From Methylocystaceae bacterium (lineage in GTDB: Bacteria; Pseudomonadota; Alphaproteobacteria; Rhodospirillales; Terasakiellaceae), in the NCBI GenBank assembly GCA_013373265.1, contig JABXIC010000083.1, forward strand, positions 1 to 50,525: a DNA stretch of 50,525 bases, written 5' to 3'. This document shows positions 6,669 through 14,394 of the stretch, piece after piece. The notes beneath the pieces were generated by a model that worked only from the letters and a program-made list of their open reading frames with translations, made no database searches and was not told the origin of the DNA. Positions within the stretch are counted from its first letter, which is position 1. The number at the start of each line of letters is the position of its first letter. The position numbers and the translations under genes were made by a program.

Positions 6669-7746
6669 AGCGGATCAAATTTGTGACGCCATTGCGTCTG
6701 TTCCGGAAGATAGATTTCGTGCAGCCCTGGATGCAGAAGCGTATCTGCGTGGTTGTGCCTTTTTAAAAGGTGTGCGGGCCTATCATCGTCATCCTTATGT
6801 GCGTGACGTAATCGACCCGCCCAGTATTTGGCAAGCGGGCAACACCCGTATTCTTGATTATGGTGGGGCAGCGGACGGACCGGTGATGCTGGCAGTACCG
6901 TCTTTGATCAACAAAGCCTTTGTTCTGGATCTAACCCAAAAACGCAGCTTGATGCGCAGTATGGCCAAAGCAGGCATTCGTTCTTTTCTTTTGGATTGGG
7001 GCGATGTGGGGGAGGCTGAAAAACATATGGGGTTGGAAGATTATGTGTTGGGACGTATCAAGGAGGCGGTTGAGGAAATCCATCGCCAAACCAACAAACC
7101 TGTTGCTCTTGTGGGTTATTGCATGGGTGGGGTTTTGACAACGGCCTTATGTGCGTTGTTCCCTGAAAAAATATCGGCGCTTGTTTTACTGGCGACACCG
7201 TGGGATTTCCATGCCGGAGAGGGCAATCATAAACAGGTGATTACGGCTTCGCGTGCGCTGTTGGAAACAACCATCAATCTGTTTGGCCTGTTGCCTGTGG
7301 ATGCGATCCAGACGTTATTTGCAGCCATTGACCCCTATAGTATTTTGCAAAAGTTCGCCGATTTTTCAAAGCTGGATCCGGATAGTGAAGCGGCTAAGAA
7401 ATTTGTCGCCATGGAAGATTGGCTGAATGATGGAGTCGCTCTTGCCGGGCCAACGGCCAAAGAATGTTTGTTTGATTGGTATGTGGAAAATCGCCCGGCC
7501 CAAGGGCGCTGGGAAATGGATGGTCATTACATTGATCCGGCGGAGATAGACTGTCCGACCCTTTTGTTTGTTCCACAGAAAGATCGAATCGTCGTGCCGC
7601 AATCGGCCCATTATCTGGGGCAATTAATCCCAAAAGCAGAGGTTCGTAAAGTTGATGCCGGTCACATCGGTATGGTGACCGGGCGTTTGGCCCAAAGTCG
7701 CCTCTATAGCCCCCTTGCTAAGTGGTTGTTATCCAATGGGTCTTAA
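6598..7746 (+). CDS. phaC: Poly(3-hydroxyalkanoate) synthase PhaC, class III-like length
   Basis: PhaC polymerises (R)-3-hydroxyacyl-CoA on the granule surface. The alpha/beta-hydrolase core shows the lipase-like box GYCMGG with the nucleophilic Cys (near 7120), the Asp in LLFVPQKDRIVVP and the His in VDAGHIGMVTG. About 360-380 residues is the size of class III synthases and fits the PhaE-like gene in front. The start is uncertain. In-frame ATGs at 6589 and 6598 and TTGs at 6616 and 6625 all lie inside the upstream gene, none has a good Shine-Dalgarno, and no ATG or GTG occurs between them and the conserved region. Coupling to the upstream gene is the simplest explanation. Confidence 0.88.
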   Translation: MSSRAALPRLKNGSFSWSPSLKTEADQICDAIASVPEDRFRAALDAEAYLRGCAFLKGVRAYHRHPYVRDVIDPPSIWQAGNTRILDYGGAADGPVMLAVPSLINKAFVLDLTQKRSLMRSMAKAGIRSFLLDWGDVGEAEKHMGLEDYVLGRIKEAVEEIHRQTNKPVALVGYCMGGVLTTALCALFPEKISALVLLATPWDFHAGEGNHKQVITASRALLETTINLFGLLPVDAIQTLFAAIDPYSILQKFADFSKLDPDSEAAKKFVAMEDWLNDGVALAGPTAKECLFDWYVENRPAQGRWEMDGHYIDPAEIDCPTLLFVPQKDRIVVPQSAHYLGQLIPKAEVRKVDAGHIGMVTGRLAQSRLYSPLAKWLLSNGS

Positions 7747-7872
7747 AAGCATCATCCTTTTAGGCGCAATCATTGCTTGACCACAGCCTAGGCTTCTATA
7801 CCCTATCAACCCTTAGATCGCAGGGAGGTCTGCCATCTAATGGGGACAAAAAATTTTATTAGGAGTCTAAAT

Positions 7873-9048
7873 ATGACTGAAGTCGTCATTGTCGGTGCTG
7901 CACGCACAGCTGTCGGTAATTTTAGCGGAAGCTTGTCTTCTGTTCCTGCTCAAGAACTGGGCGCAACTGTGATCAAGGCTGCACTGGAACGTGCCGGTGT
8001 TGCTGCTGCAGATGTGCAAGAAGTGTTTATGGGTCAGGTATTGACAGGTGGTTCTGGTCAGAACCCGGCACGTCAGGCTGCTATTCACGCGGGTTGCCCG
8101 GAAGAATCAACAGCGATGACCATCAACCAGGTTTGTGGTTCTGGTTTGCGTGCGGTTGCTTTGGGGATGCAATCCATTCTTACAGGTGCGGCTGATGTTG
8201 TTGTGGCCGGTGGACAGGAAAATATGTCATTGTCACCGCACACCATGCATTTGCGTAACGGCACAAAAATGGGCCCGTCTAAAATGGAAGATACCATGAT
8301 CAAAGATGGTCTGTGGTGTGCTTTTAATGATTACCATATGGGAACAACGGCTGAAAATATCGCAGAAAAATATCAAATTTCCCGTGAAGAACAAGACGCC
8401 TTTGCAGCAGGTTCACAAAACAAAGCGGAAGCGGCGCGCAATGCTGGCAAATTTGCTGAAGAAATTGTTCCCGTCACCATTAAAACCCGCAAAGGTGAAA
8501 CGGTTGTTGATACGGATGAGTTCATTAAAGACGGTGTGACGGCTGAAGGTCTTGGCAAATTGCGTCCGGCCTTCTCTAAAGACGGCACTGTGACAGCGGG
8601 TAACGCTTCGGGCATCAATGATGGTGCGTCTGTTGTTGTGATGATGAGCAAAGAAGAAGCCGATAAACGTGGTTTGACACCACTGGCAACTGTACGCGCT
8701 TGGGCGACACATGGTGTTGATCCTAAAATCATGGGTACAGGCCCGATCCCGGCTGTGACCAAAGCATTGGAAAAAGCGGGCTGGTCCCTTGATGATCTAG
8801 ACCTGATCGAAGCCAACGAAGCCTTTGCTGCACAGGCCATTTCTGTGAATAAAGAATTGGGTTGGGATACGGATAAAGTCAATGTCAATGGTGGTGCCAT
8901 TGCTATTGGTCACCCGATTGGTGCATCTGGTAACCGTATTCTTGTAACACTGTTGCATGAAATGAAACGTCGCGATTCTAAAAAGGGTATCGCAACTTTA
9001 TGTATCGGTGGCGGTCAAGGTGTTGCACTTTGTGTGGAACGTGCCTAA
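7873..9048 (+). CDS. phaA: Acetyl-CoA acetyltransferase (beta-ketothiolase) PhaA
   Basis: This 391-residue biosynthetic thiolase condenses two acetyl-CoA to acetoacetyl-CoA, the first step of PHB synthesis. Catalytic residues are all present: Cys88 in [12 protein letters not shown], His in the GHPIGASG motif near residue 347, and the second Cys in [10 protein letters not shown] near residue 377. The start at 7873 has AGGAG 7 bases upstream; a longer N-terminal reading beginning at 7840 has no such site. It lies 126 bases after phaC and is followed by its own terminator, so it may form part of a phaC-phaA transcript. Confidence 0.96.
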   Translation: MTEVVIVGAARTAVGNFSGSLSSVPAQELGATVIKAALERAGVAAADVQEVFMGQVLTGGSGQNPARQAAIHAGCPEESTAMTINQVCGSGLRAVALGMQSILTGAADVVVAGGQENMSLSPHTMHLRNGTKMGPSKMEDTMIKDGLWCAFNDYHMGTTAENIAEKYQISREEQDAFAAGSQNKAEAARNAGKFAEEIVPVTIKTRKGETVVDTDEFIKDGVTAEGLGKLRPAFSKDGTVTAGNASGINDGASVVVMMSKEEADKRGLTPLATVRAWATHGVDPKIMGTGPIPAVTKALEKAGWSLDDLDLIEANEAFAAQAISVNKELGWDTDKVNVNGGAIAIGHPIGASGNRILVTLLHEMKRRDSKKGIATLCIGGGQGVALCVERA

Positions 9049-9102
9049 TTTTTAGTTAAAGATGTAACTGTTTCCTTTGTGAACAGTTGTTCTAAGTCTT
9101 TG

Positions 9103-9142
9103 AAAAACAGTCCTTTCTATTTTAGAGAGGGCTGTTTTTTTT
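9103..9142 (+). terminator. Intrinsic terminator after phaA
   Basis: An 11-bp imperfect stem, ACAGTCCTTTC (9107-9117) with GAGAGGGCTGT (9125-9135), ends in a run of eight T. It separates phaA from phaB, which therefore probably has its own promoter in the 240-base gap. Confidence 0.85.
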
Positions 9143-9288
9143 GCACAAATTAGCAATGTTGTTTTATTTCAAAAATAGGGGTGGATTTGTTGCGATAATT
9201 TCCTCACAATATGGGTATGGAGATCGGGGGAGTTCGGTCTTTTCAGTAGATAAACGATTAAAAGTAAATAAAACAGAGGAAGAAGCAT

Positions 9289-10011
9289 ATGGGTCGTGTA
9301 GCACTCGTTACTGGTGGGACGCGCGGCATTGGTCGCGCAATTTCTGAACGCCTTAAAGAAGCCGGTTATACCGTTGCCGCCAACTTTGGCGGGAATGAAG
9401 AAGCCGCAAAAAAATTCACAGAAGAAACAGGCATTGCGTCTTATAAATGTGATGTAAGTGATTATGACGCCTGCCAAGAAATGCTCAAGCAAATCGAAGC
9501 CGATATGGGTCCTGTTGAAATTTTGGTGAACAACGCAGGGATCACGCGCGATGGCACGTTGCACCGCATGTCAGCCGAAAACTGGGAAGCCGTGATTGCA
9601 ACCAACCTGAGTTCTTGTTTTAACCTGTGCCGTGGTGTGATCGACGGTATGCGTGAAAAAAGTTTCGGCCGTATCGTAAACATCGGTTCCATCAACGGTC
9701 AAGCCGGTCAATATGGTCAGGTTAACTATGCAGCGGCAAAATCCGGTATTCATGGCTTCACCAAAGCTTTGGCACAAGAAGGCGCTGGCAAAGGCATCAC
9801 GGTTAACGCGATTGCACCGGGCTATGTTGATACCGACATGGTGCGTGCTGTACCGCCTGCCGTATTGGAAAAAATCATCGCGAAAATACCGATGGGTCGT
9901 CTGGGCCGTGCCGACGATATCGCACGCGGCGTCCTGTTCCTTGTTGCTGATGAAGGCGACTTCATCACAGGTGCGACACTGTCTATCAATGGCGGTCAGC
10001 ACATGTACTAA
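9289..10011 (+). CDS. phaB: Acetoacetyl-CoA reductase PhaB
   Basis: This short-chain dehydrogenase of 240 residues reduces acetoacetyl-CoA to (R)-3-hydroxybutyryl-CoA, the PhaC substrate. Seen directly are the NAD(P)-binding glycine motif TGGTRGIG (residues 8-15), NNAG at 81-84, the catalytic Ser in NIGSINGQ, and Tyr147/Lys151 in VNYAAAKSG. PhaB-type features are the tail TGATLSINGGQHMY and the substrate-region sequence APGYVDTDMV. AGAGGAAG stands a few bases before the ATG. A terminator lies between it and phaA, so it is probably expressed separately from phaCA. Confidence 0.96.
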   Translation: MGRVALVTGGTRGIGRAISERLKEAGYTVAANFGGNEEAAKKFTEETGIASYKCDVSDYDACQEMLKQIEADMGPVEILVNNAGITRDGTLHRMSAENWEAVIATNLSSCFNLCRGVIDGMREKSFGRIVNIGSINGQAGQYGQVNYAAAKSGIHGFTKALAQEGAGKGITVNAIAPGYVDTDMVRAVPPAVLEKIIAKIPMGRLGRADDIARGVLFLVADEGDFITGATLSINGGQHMY

Positions 10012-10043
10012 GGTACGCGCTCTCTTATAAGCGAAGACTTAAA

Positions 10044-10077
10044 AAAAATCCCCGGTCCATATAGGTCGGGGATTTTT
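10044..10077. terminator. Intrinsic terminator after phaB
   Basis: AAAAATCCCCG (10044-10054) is perfectly mirrored by CGGGGATTTTT (10067-10077) around a 12-base loop. It is symmetric enough to end transcription from either side. Confidence 0.88.
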
Positions 10078-10144
10078 ATTTTGGTTTAGCTCAGCTTTAA
10101 TTCTATGTGTCAGACACACATGTTCACGGAGGCCATCAGATGAA

Positions 10145-10208
10145 GCGTCATACTGGCGAAGGCCAGTATCCATGGTAGAAATAGACTCTGGCCTACGCCA
10201 GAGTGACT
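10145..10208. repeat. Paired-hairpin intergenic repeat (REP/MITE-like)
   Basis: Two adjacent hairpins, TACTGGCGAAGGCCAGTA and ACTCTGGCCTACGCCAGAGT, lie in opposite orientation inside a GTCA...TGAC frame. This is the form of the non-coding palindromic repeats found in many copies in alphaproteobacterial genomes, often beside terminators. A smaller palindrome (TGTGT-CAG-ACACA) stands just upstream near 10107. Only one copy is visible in this window, so its repeated nature is inferred from the shape. Confidence 0.6.
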
Positions 10209-10221
10209 TATATCTGCCCCC

Positions 10222-11103
10222 TTACCCTTGAGCTTCCATCTTGGTGATGGCTTCGGCTTGGGCAACGATTTGTTTGGCGGTGACGACATGCAGGTTCTCG
10301 ATCAGTTTACCATCGACAACCACAACACCTTTGCCTTGGCTTTCAGCTTCCGCATGTGCGGCGATGATTTTTTTAGACCAGTCAACTTCAGCCTCTGAAG
10401 GGCCGAAGATTTCGTTGGCTTTGGCTACGGTTTTCGGGTGGATCAGGGTTTTTCCATCAAAGCCGAGTTCTTGGCCCTGTTGGCAATGCTGGGCAAAGCC
10501 TTCGTCATCGGACAGGTCAAGATAGACCCCGTCCAAAATGGCGATGTTGGCCGCGCGGGCTGCCAAGATACAAACGTTCAGAGACATCATGAAAGGTAAG
10601 CGCATCATGGTGTGGGCACAGCGCAGTTCTTTGGCAAGATCGGATGTACCCATGACAAAGCCGCCCATACGGTCTGTACTGTCGGCGATTTCTTCGGCAT
10701 GGAGCATACCGCGCGGGGTTTCCATCATGCACCAGATTTTCATATCTGCTGGTGCACCGCTGGCATCCATGATGGCTTCAACTTGACGCACAGTGTCTGC
10801 GCTTTCGACTTTGGGCAGCAAAATGGCGTCTGCACCGGAAGAAGAAGCCGCAACGATATCGTCATAGCCCCAAGGAGTGTTGAGACCATTGGTGCGCACC
10901 AGAATTTCGCGCATCCCGTAGCCGCCTTCTTTTAAGGCGTCACAGACTTGTTGGCGCGCAACTTCTTTGGCGTCGGGAGCAACCGCATCTTCAAGGTCGA
11001 AGATTAAACCATCAGCGGGAAGACCACGCCCTTTTTCGAGCGCGCGTGCATTAGAACCGGGCATGTAGAGGACACTACGACGAGGACGTGCTGTTGCAGC
11101 CAT
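10222..11103 (-). CDS. HpcH/HpaI (CitE-like) CoA-ester lyase or malyl-CoA thioesterase
   Basis: This 293-residue TIM-barrel protein cleaves or hydrolyses malyl-CoA-type esters. Motifs include RRSVLYMPGSNARALEK, the metal-binding GLIFDLEDAVAP, ILLPKVESAD and IWCMMETPRG. DLAKELRCAH and LGFDGKTLIHPKTV follow. The length and the DLAKEL segment resemble the Mcl2 (3S-malyl-CoA thioesterase) and CitE-like branch more than the longer Mcl1 lyase; the choice is inference. After RCAHT the usual charged residues before RLP are replaced by two Met (TMMRLPFMMSL), an oddity. It is a single gene, and the gap after its stop contains the repeat element. Confidence 0.8.
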   Translation of the reverse strand: MAATARPRRSVLYMPGSNARALEKGRGLPADGLIFDLEDAVAPDAKEVARQQVCDALKEGGYGMREILVRTNGLNTPWGYDDIVAASSSGADAILLPKVESADTVRQVEAIMDASGAPADMKIWCMMETPRGMLHAEEIADSTDRMGGFVMGTSDLAKELRCAHTMMRLPFMMSLNVCILAARAANIAILDGVYLDLSDDEGFAQHCQQGQELGFDGKTLIHPKTVAKANEIFGPSEAEVDWSKKIIAAHAEAESQGKGVVVVDGKLIENLHVVTAKQIVAQAEAITKMEAQG

Positions 11104-11237
11104 TGGACATTTCCTTATATTAAAGTCAGGTTTTATTTATTTCGCGTTTGCGGCAAAATATAAACAAAAGTTTCTCATTGGCAAGTCTGCATGATGGGGT
11201 ATAACAGCACTAAAGTGACGCAGGAGCGTGTAACCCT

Positions 11238-12089
11238 ATGAGTATTCTGTCAATTCAGTCATCGGTTGCGGTGGGACATGTGGGAAATTCTGCCGCTGTC
11301 TTTCCCATGCAACGCCTTGGTTTTGAAGTTTGGGCTGTGCCGACGGTCTTGTTTTCAAACCATCCGGGCTACGATTCCCATAAAGGTGCCTCTGTACCAG
11401 TGGAGACCATGCGCGCCATGGTGGACGGGATTGACCAACTGGATCATTTTTCCAATTGTGATGCGGTTTTGTCTGGGTATCTGGGGACGATTGAAGCGGC
11501 AAAACTGGTGGTAGAATCGGTTGATCGCATCAAAAAAGTCAACGACAAAACCCTTTATATGTGTGACCCGGTCATCGGGGATGTCAGCCGCCATATCTAT
11601 GTTGAAAATGCCTTGGCCGAATTTATCCGTGATGAACTTATTTCCCATGCTGATATTGTGTCCCCCAACATGTTTGAGCTGGAATATCTGACCGGGCGCA
11701 AACAGGAATCGTTGACCGATACATTATTTGCTGCGGATATCCTGCGTGCACGGGGCCCCAAGACGGTTTTGGTGACATCTCTAAAAGGGCGCAAAGGGGA
11801 TAAGCCAACCCTTTCAAATGTTATTGTCAGTGATAAAGGGGCTTGGCGGGTGACGGTGCCGCAGGTGCCCATTCGCGCCAAAGGGACAGGCGATACCTTT
11901 GCCGCGTTGTTTTTAGCCCATTTGCTGCGCGGTGAGAAACAGGAAGAAGCCTTAGGTTTTGCCACCTCGACACTTTATGGCATTATTGACGATACGGTAC
12001 GCAATGACAGTGACGAGTTGCGTCTGATTGATGCGCAGGCAGAATACCTGAACCCGAGTTTTTATTTTGAACCTATAAGGATTGGTTAG
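11238..12089 (+). CDS. pdxY: Pyridoxal kinase PdxY
   Basis: This 283-residue ribokinase-fold enzyme phosphorylates pyridoxal in B6 salvage. It begins SILSIQSSVAVGHVGNSAAV, continues with PTVLFSNHPGYDS, CDPVIGD and SPNMFELEYLTG, and carries the ATP/catalytic motif RAKGTGDTFAALFLAHLL with the catalytic Asp. The length is typical. Its stop is immediately followed by the cobU start with no spacer, and the cobU ribosome binding site (AAGGA) lies inside pdxY, so the two are coupled. A B6 kinase leading a B12 operon is unusual but may just be shared transcription. Confidence 0.93.
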   Translation: MSILSIQSSVAVGHVGNSAAVFPMQRLGFEVWAVPTVLFSNHPGYDSHKGASVPVETMRAMVDGIDQLDHFSNCDAVLSGYLGTIEAAKLVVESVDRIKKVNDKTLYMCDPVIGDVSRHIYVENALAEFIRDELISHADIVSPNMFELEYLTGRKQESLTDTLFAADILRARGPKTVLVTSLKGRKGDKPTLSNVIVSDKGAWRVTVPQVPIRAKGTGDTFAALFLAHLLRGEKQEEALGFATSTLYGIIDDTVRNDSDELRLIDAQAEYLNPSFYFEPIRIG

Positions 12090-12584
12090 ATGATCACGTT
12101 GGTTTTGGGCGGTGCGCGTTCCGGTAAATCTGCTTTTGCTGAAAAGATCATTGAAGATTTAGGCGGTGGCACATATCTTGCCACCTCGCGCGTGTGGGAT
12201 GCGGAAATGGCTGAACGGGTGCAAACCCATCAAGAACGCAGAAACCATCTGTGGACCACCATTGAAGAACCCGTTCGTATCGCTGACTTGATTGTCAATA
12301 GTGATAAACCCATGTTGGTGGACTGCCTGACCTTGTGGCTTTCCAACTTGATGGAAGAAGAATGCGATATTACATTGGAAACAAACAATTTGTGCGCAGC
12401 ATTGGCTGCAGCAAAACAGGATGTGGTGCTGGTTTCCAATGAAGTTGGTTTAGGCATTGTGCCTGATAATGCGTTGGCGAGACGTTTTCGTGATCATGCT
12501 GGTCGTGTTAATCAGACAGTAGCGCAAGCGGCTGATCGTGTGCTATTCATTGCCGCAGGTCTCCCCCTAACCTTGAAAGAATAG
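12090..12584 (+). CDS. cobU: Adenosylcobinamide kinase / adenosylcobinamide-phosphate guanylyltransferase
   Basis: Also called CobP, this bifunctional enzyme phosphorylates adenosylcobinamide and transfers GMP to it, preparing the lower-ligand attachment done by CobS. The 164-residue protein shows the P-loop GGARSGKS at residues 7-14, then RVWDAEMAERVQTHQERR with the guanylylated His region, VDCLTLWLSNLM, and VSNEVGLGIVPDNALARRFR. RVNQTVAQAAD follows. It starts at the base after pdxY ends and is followed 7 bases later by cobW, a usual partner in alphaproteobacterial B12 clusters. Confidence 0.95.
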   Translation: MITLVLGGARSGKSAFAEKIIEDLGGGTYLATSRVWDAEMAERVQTHQERRNHLWTTIEEPVRIADLIVNSDKPMLVDCLTLWLSNLMEEECDITLETNNLCAALAAAKQDVVLVSNEVGLGIVPDNALARRFRDHAGRVNQTVAQAADRVLFIAAGLPLTLKE

Positions 12585-12591
12585 AGAAGAT

Positions 12592-13644
12592 ATGAAAATA
12601 CCCGCAACAGTCATCACCGGCTTTTTAGGTGCCGGTAAAACAACCCTGATCCGCCATATGTTGGAAAATGCAGGGGGCAAACGCATTGCCCTTGTGATTA
12701 ATGAATTTGGTGATCTGGGTGTGGACCGCGAAATGGTCAAAGGCTGCGGCATTGAAGCCTGTGAAGGTGAAAACGGCGAAGATAATGTGATCGAGCTGGC
12801 AAACGGTTGCATCTGTTGTACGGTCGCCGATGAATTTTTACCGACCATGGAAGCTTTGCTGGAACGTGATAATCCGCCGGATCATATCGTGATTGAAACG
12901 TCCGGTCTGGCCTTGCCCAAACCGTTGGTCAAAGCTTTTAATTGGCCGGAAATCAAAACCCGCGTCACTGTTGATGGGGTCATCGCTGTGATTGATACCC
13001 ATGCAGTTGATATGGGTCGTTTTGCCGATGATGAAGCCACCGTGCAAAAAATGCGCGAAGCCGATGATAATTTGGATCATGACAACCCGTTGGAAGAAGT
13101 CTTTGAAGACCAGCTTGTCTGCGCCGATATGGTGTTGTTGAACAAGTCTGATTTGGTTGACCCTAAACGGTTGGAAGAAATTCATGCAGATTTGGCTGCC
13201 CGGGTACGTGACCATGTGAAGTTTATTAAAACAGATCACGGTCAGGTTGATCCGGCCATTTTGTTGGGTATGGATGCACAGGCTGAAGATGATCTGGATG
13301 GGCGTCATTCCCATCACGATGATCATGACGACCACGACGATGACCATGATCACCACCATGACGAATTTGAAAGCTTCTCTGTCACGCTGGGCCCGATTGC
13401 TGACCCGGACGCTTTGGAAGCAAAGCTTTTGGATATGGTCAATGCGCATGATATTTTACGCATCAAAGGCTTTTTGGATATTCCGGGCAAACCGATGCGT
13501 CATGTGGTGCAAGGGGTTGGTCCGCGCTTTCAACGCTACTTTGATCGCCCCTGGGCAAGCGATGAACCGCGACGCAGTCAGCTTGTGATTATTGGCAAGC
13601 ACGGCATTGATCGCACTTCCATTGAAAAGAGCTTGGTCGCTTAA
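12592..13644 (+). CDS. cobW: CobW-type COG0523 GTPase / metallochaperone
   Basis: A 350-residue G3E-family GTPase linked to B12 synthesis, thought to help supply cobalt. It has the Walker A motif GFLGAGKTT (residues 10-18), the metal-binding CxCC (Cys73, Cys75, Cys76 in NGCICCTV), ETSGLALPKP and NKSDLV. A His/Asp-rich loop follows at about 238-260, typical of metal chaperones. The C-terminal CobW domain ends GKHGIDRTSIEKSL. It follows cobU by 7 bases. In many alphaproteobacteria the next gene is cobN; here an FRG gene and a GNAT gene intervene. Confidence 0.93.
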   Translation: MKIPATVITGFLGAGKTTLIRHMLENAGGKRIALVINEFGDLGVDREMVKGCGIEACEGENGEDNVIELANGCICCTVADEFLPTMEALLERDNPPDHIVIETSGLALPKPLVKAFNWPEIKTRVTVDGVIAVIDTHAVDMGRFADDEATVQKMREADDNLDHDNPLEEVFEDQLVCADMVLLNKSDLVDPKRLEEIHADLAARVRDHVKFIKTDHGQVDPAILLGMDAQAEDDLDGRHSHHDDHDDHDDDHDHHHDEFESFSVTLGPIADPDALEAKLLDMVNAHDILRIKGFLDIPGKPMRHVVQGVGPRFQRYFDRPWASDEPRRSQLVIIGKHGIDRTSIEKSLVA

Positions 13645-13682
13645 GGCTTTTTATTGTCATAAATTGGCAATGGCGAACTGAT

Positions 13683-13716
13683 AAAACCTCCCCATAAAAA
13701 GCGGGGAGGTTTTTTT
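13683..13716 (+). terminator. Terminator after cobW that contains the next gene's Shine-Dalgarno
   Basis: AAAACCTCCCC (13683-13693) pairs with GGGGAGGTTTT (13703-13713), followed by a continuous run of seven T (13710-13716). The ATG of the FRG-domain gene comes directly after the last T. GGGGAGG (13703-13709) is an ideal Shine-Dalgarno 7 bases before that ATG, so one arm serves two roles. Confidence 0.8.
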
Positions 13717-14394
13717 ATGCGGGAAGAAAAGGTGCGTAGTTTTGGCGAATATCATGATGCCATATCGCGCTATGAATGGTTTGAACGCTGGATGTTTCGC
13801 GGACAGATTGATGCAAGCTGGCCGTTAATCCCCAAGATCGGGCGCAAAAAATACAAATATGCTCTGAAAGATGAACGCAGTTTCTTTCGCGCCTGGAAAC
13901 GACAAGCGGTGGCTTATTTTTCCCGCGATACCATTGATGATTGGGATTATCTTGCTTTGGCGCAACATCATGGTCTTGCGACACGTTTGTTGGATTGGAC
14001 GCGCAACCCGTTGGTGGCTTTGTTTTTTGCCGTGCATGAAAATTATGACCGTGATGGCGTTGTGTTTGTCTTTAAACCCAAGCATCATTATGTACAAGAT
14101 GACGCACCCCATCCTTTAAAGGTCGATAAAACAGGGTATTTCACCCCGCATTCATTTTCTGAACGTATTGTGCAACAACGCGGCGTTTTTACGGTCCATA
14201 AATCACCGTCCTTTGAGTTGGGCGATAAGGATGGCGAGCTGCATAAATATATCATTCCCAAAGACATCAAACCGCAACTGTCAAAAGATTTAAACAACTA
14301 CGGGATCAACATGATGACATTGTTTCCGGGTCTGGACGGTTTGTCTGACTTTATGAACTGGCAGGCGGCTATTTTGAAAGGGTTTGAGGAATAA
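13717..14394 (+). CDS. FRG-domain protein
   Basis: This 225-residue protein carries the FRG domain, named for its Phe-Arg-Gly motif (FRGQIDASWPLIPKIGR, residues 27-43). The second conserved block is LAQHHGLATRLLDWTRNPLV (81-100), followed by ALFFAVHE. FRG proteins are of unknown biochemical function; some occur in phage-defence or toxin settings. No membrane segment or second domain is evident. The start at 13717 takes its Shine-Dalgarno from the terminator stem; GTG at 13732, with GGGAAG upstream, is the alternative. Its stop abuts the stop of the convergent GNAT gene. Together with that gene it interrupts cobW-cobN, suggesting later insertion. Confidence 0.85.
   Translation: MREEKVRSFGEYHDAISRYEWFERWMFRGQIDASWPLIPKIGRKKYKYALKDERSFFRAWKRQAVAYFSRDTIDDWDYLALAQHHGLATRLLDWTRNPLVALFFAVHENYDRDGVVFVFKPKHHYVQDDAPHPLKVDKTGYFTPHSFSERIVQQRGVFTVHKSPSFELGDKDGELHKYIIPKDIKPQLSKDLNNYGINMMTLFPGLDGLSDFMNWQAAILKGFEE

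Noticed and set aside
7777-7802. TTGACC and TATACC before phaA as a promoter
   Set aside because: The spacing is only 14 bases, too short for a standard sigma-70 promoter, so I did not list it.
11104-11237. A cobalamin riboswitch upstream of pdxY-cobU-cobW, or before cobN (14914-15025)
   Set aside because: I looked for the conserved B12-box and found none; the leaders are also too short for a complete riboswitch.
13306-13362. Codon-level repeat of GAT/CAT/GAC/CAC in cobW
   Set aside because: This is the expected DNA for a His/Asp-rich metal-binding loop in CobW proteins, not a separate repeat element.
12838-13449. A 203-codon minus-strand open frame in cobW
   Set aside because: Its methionine- and valine-rich stretch is the reverse reading of the His/Asp-rich CobW metal loop; a shadow only.
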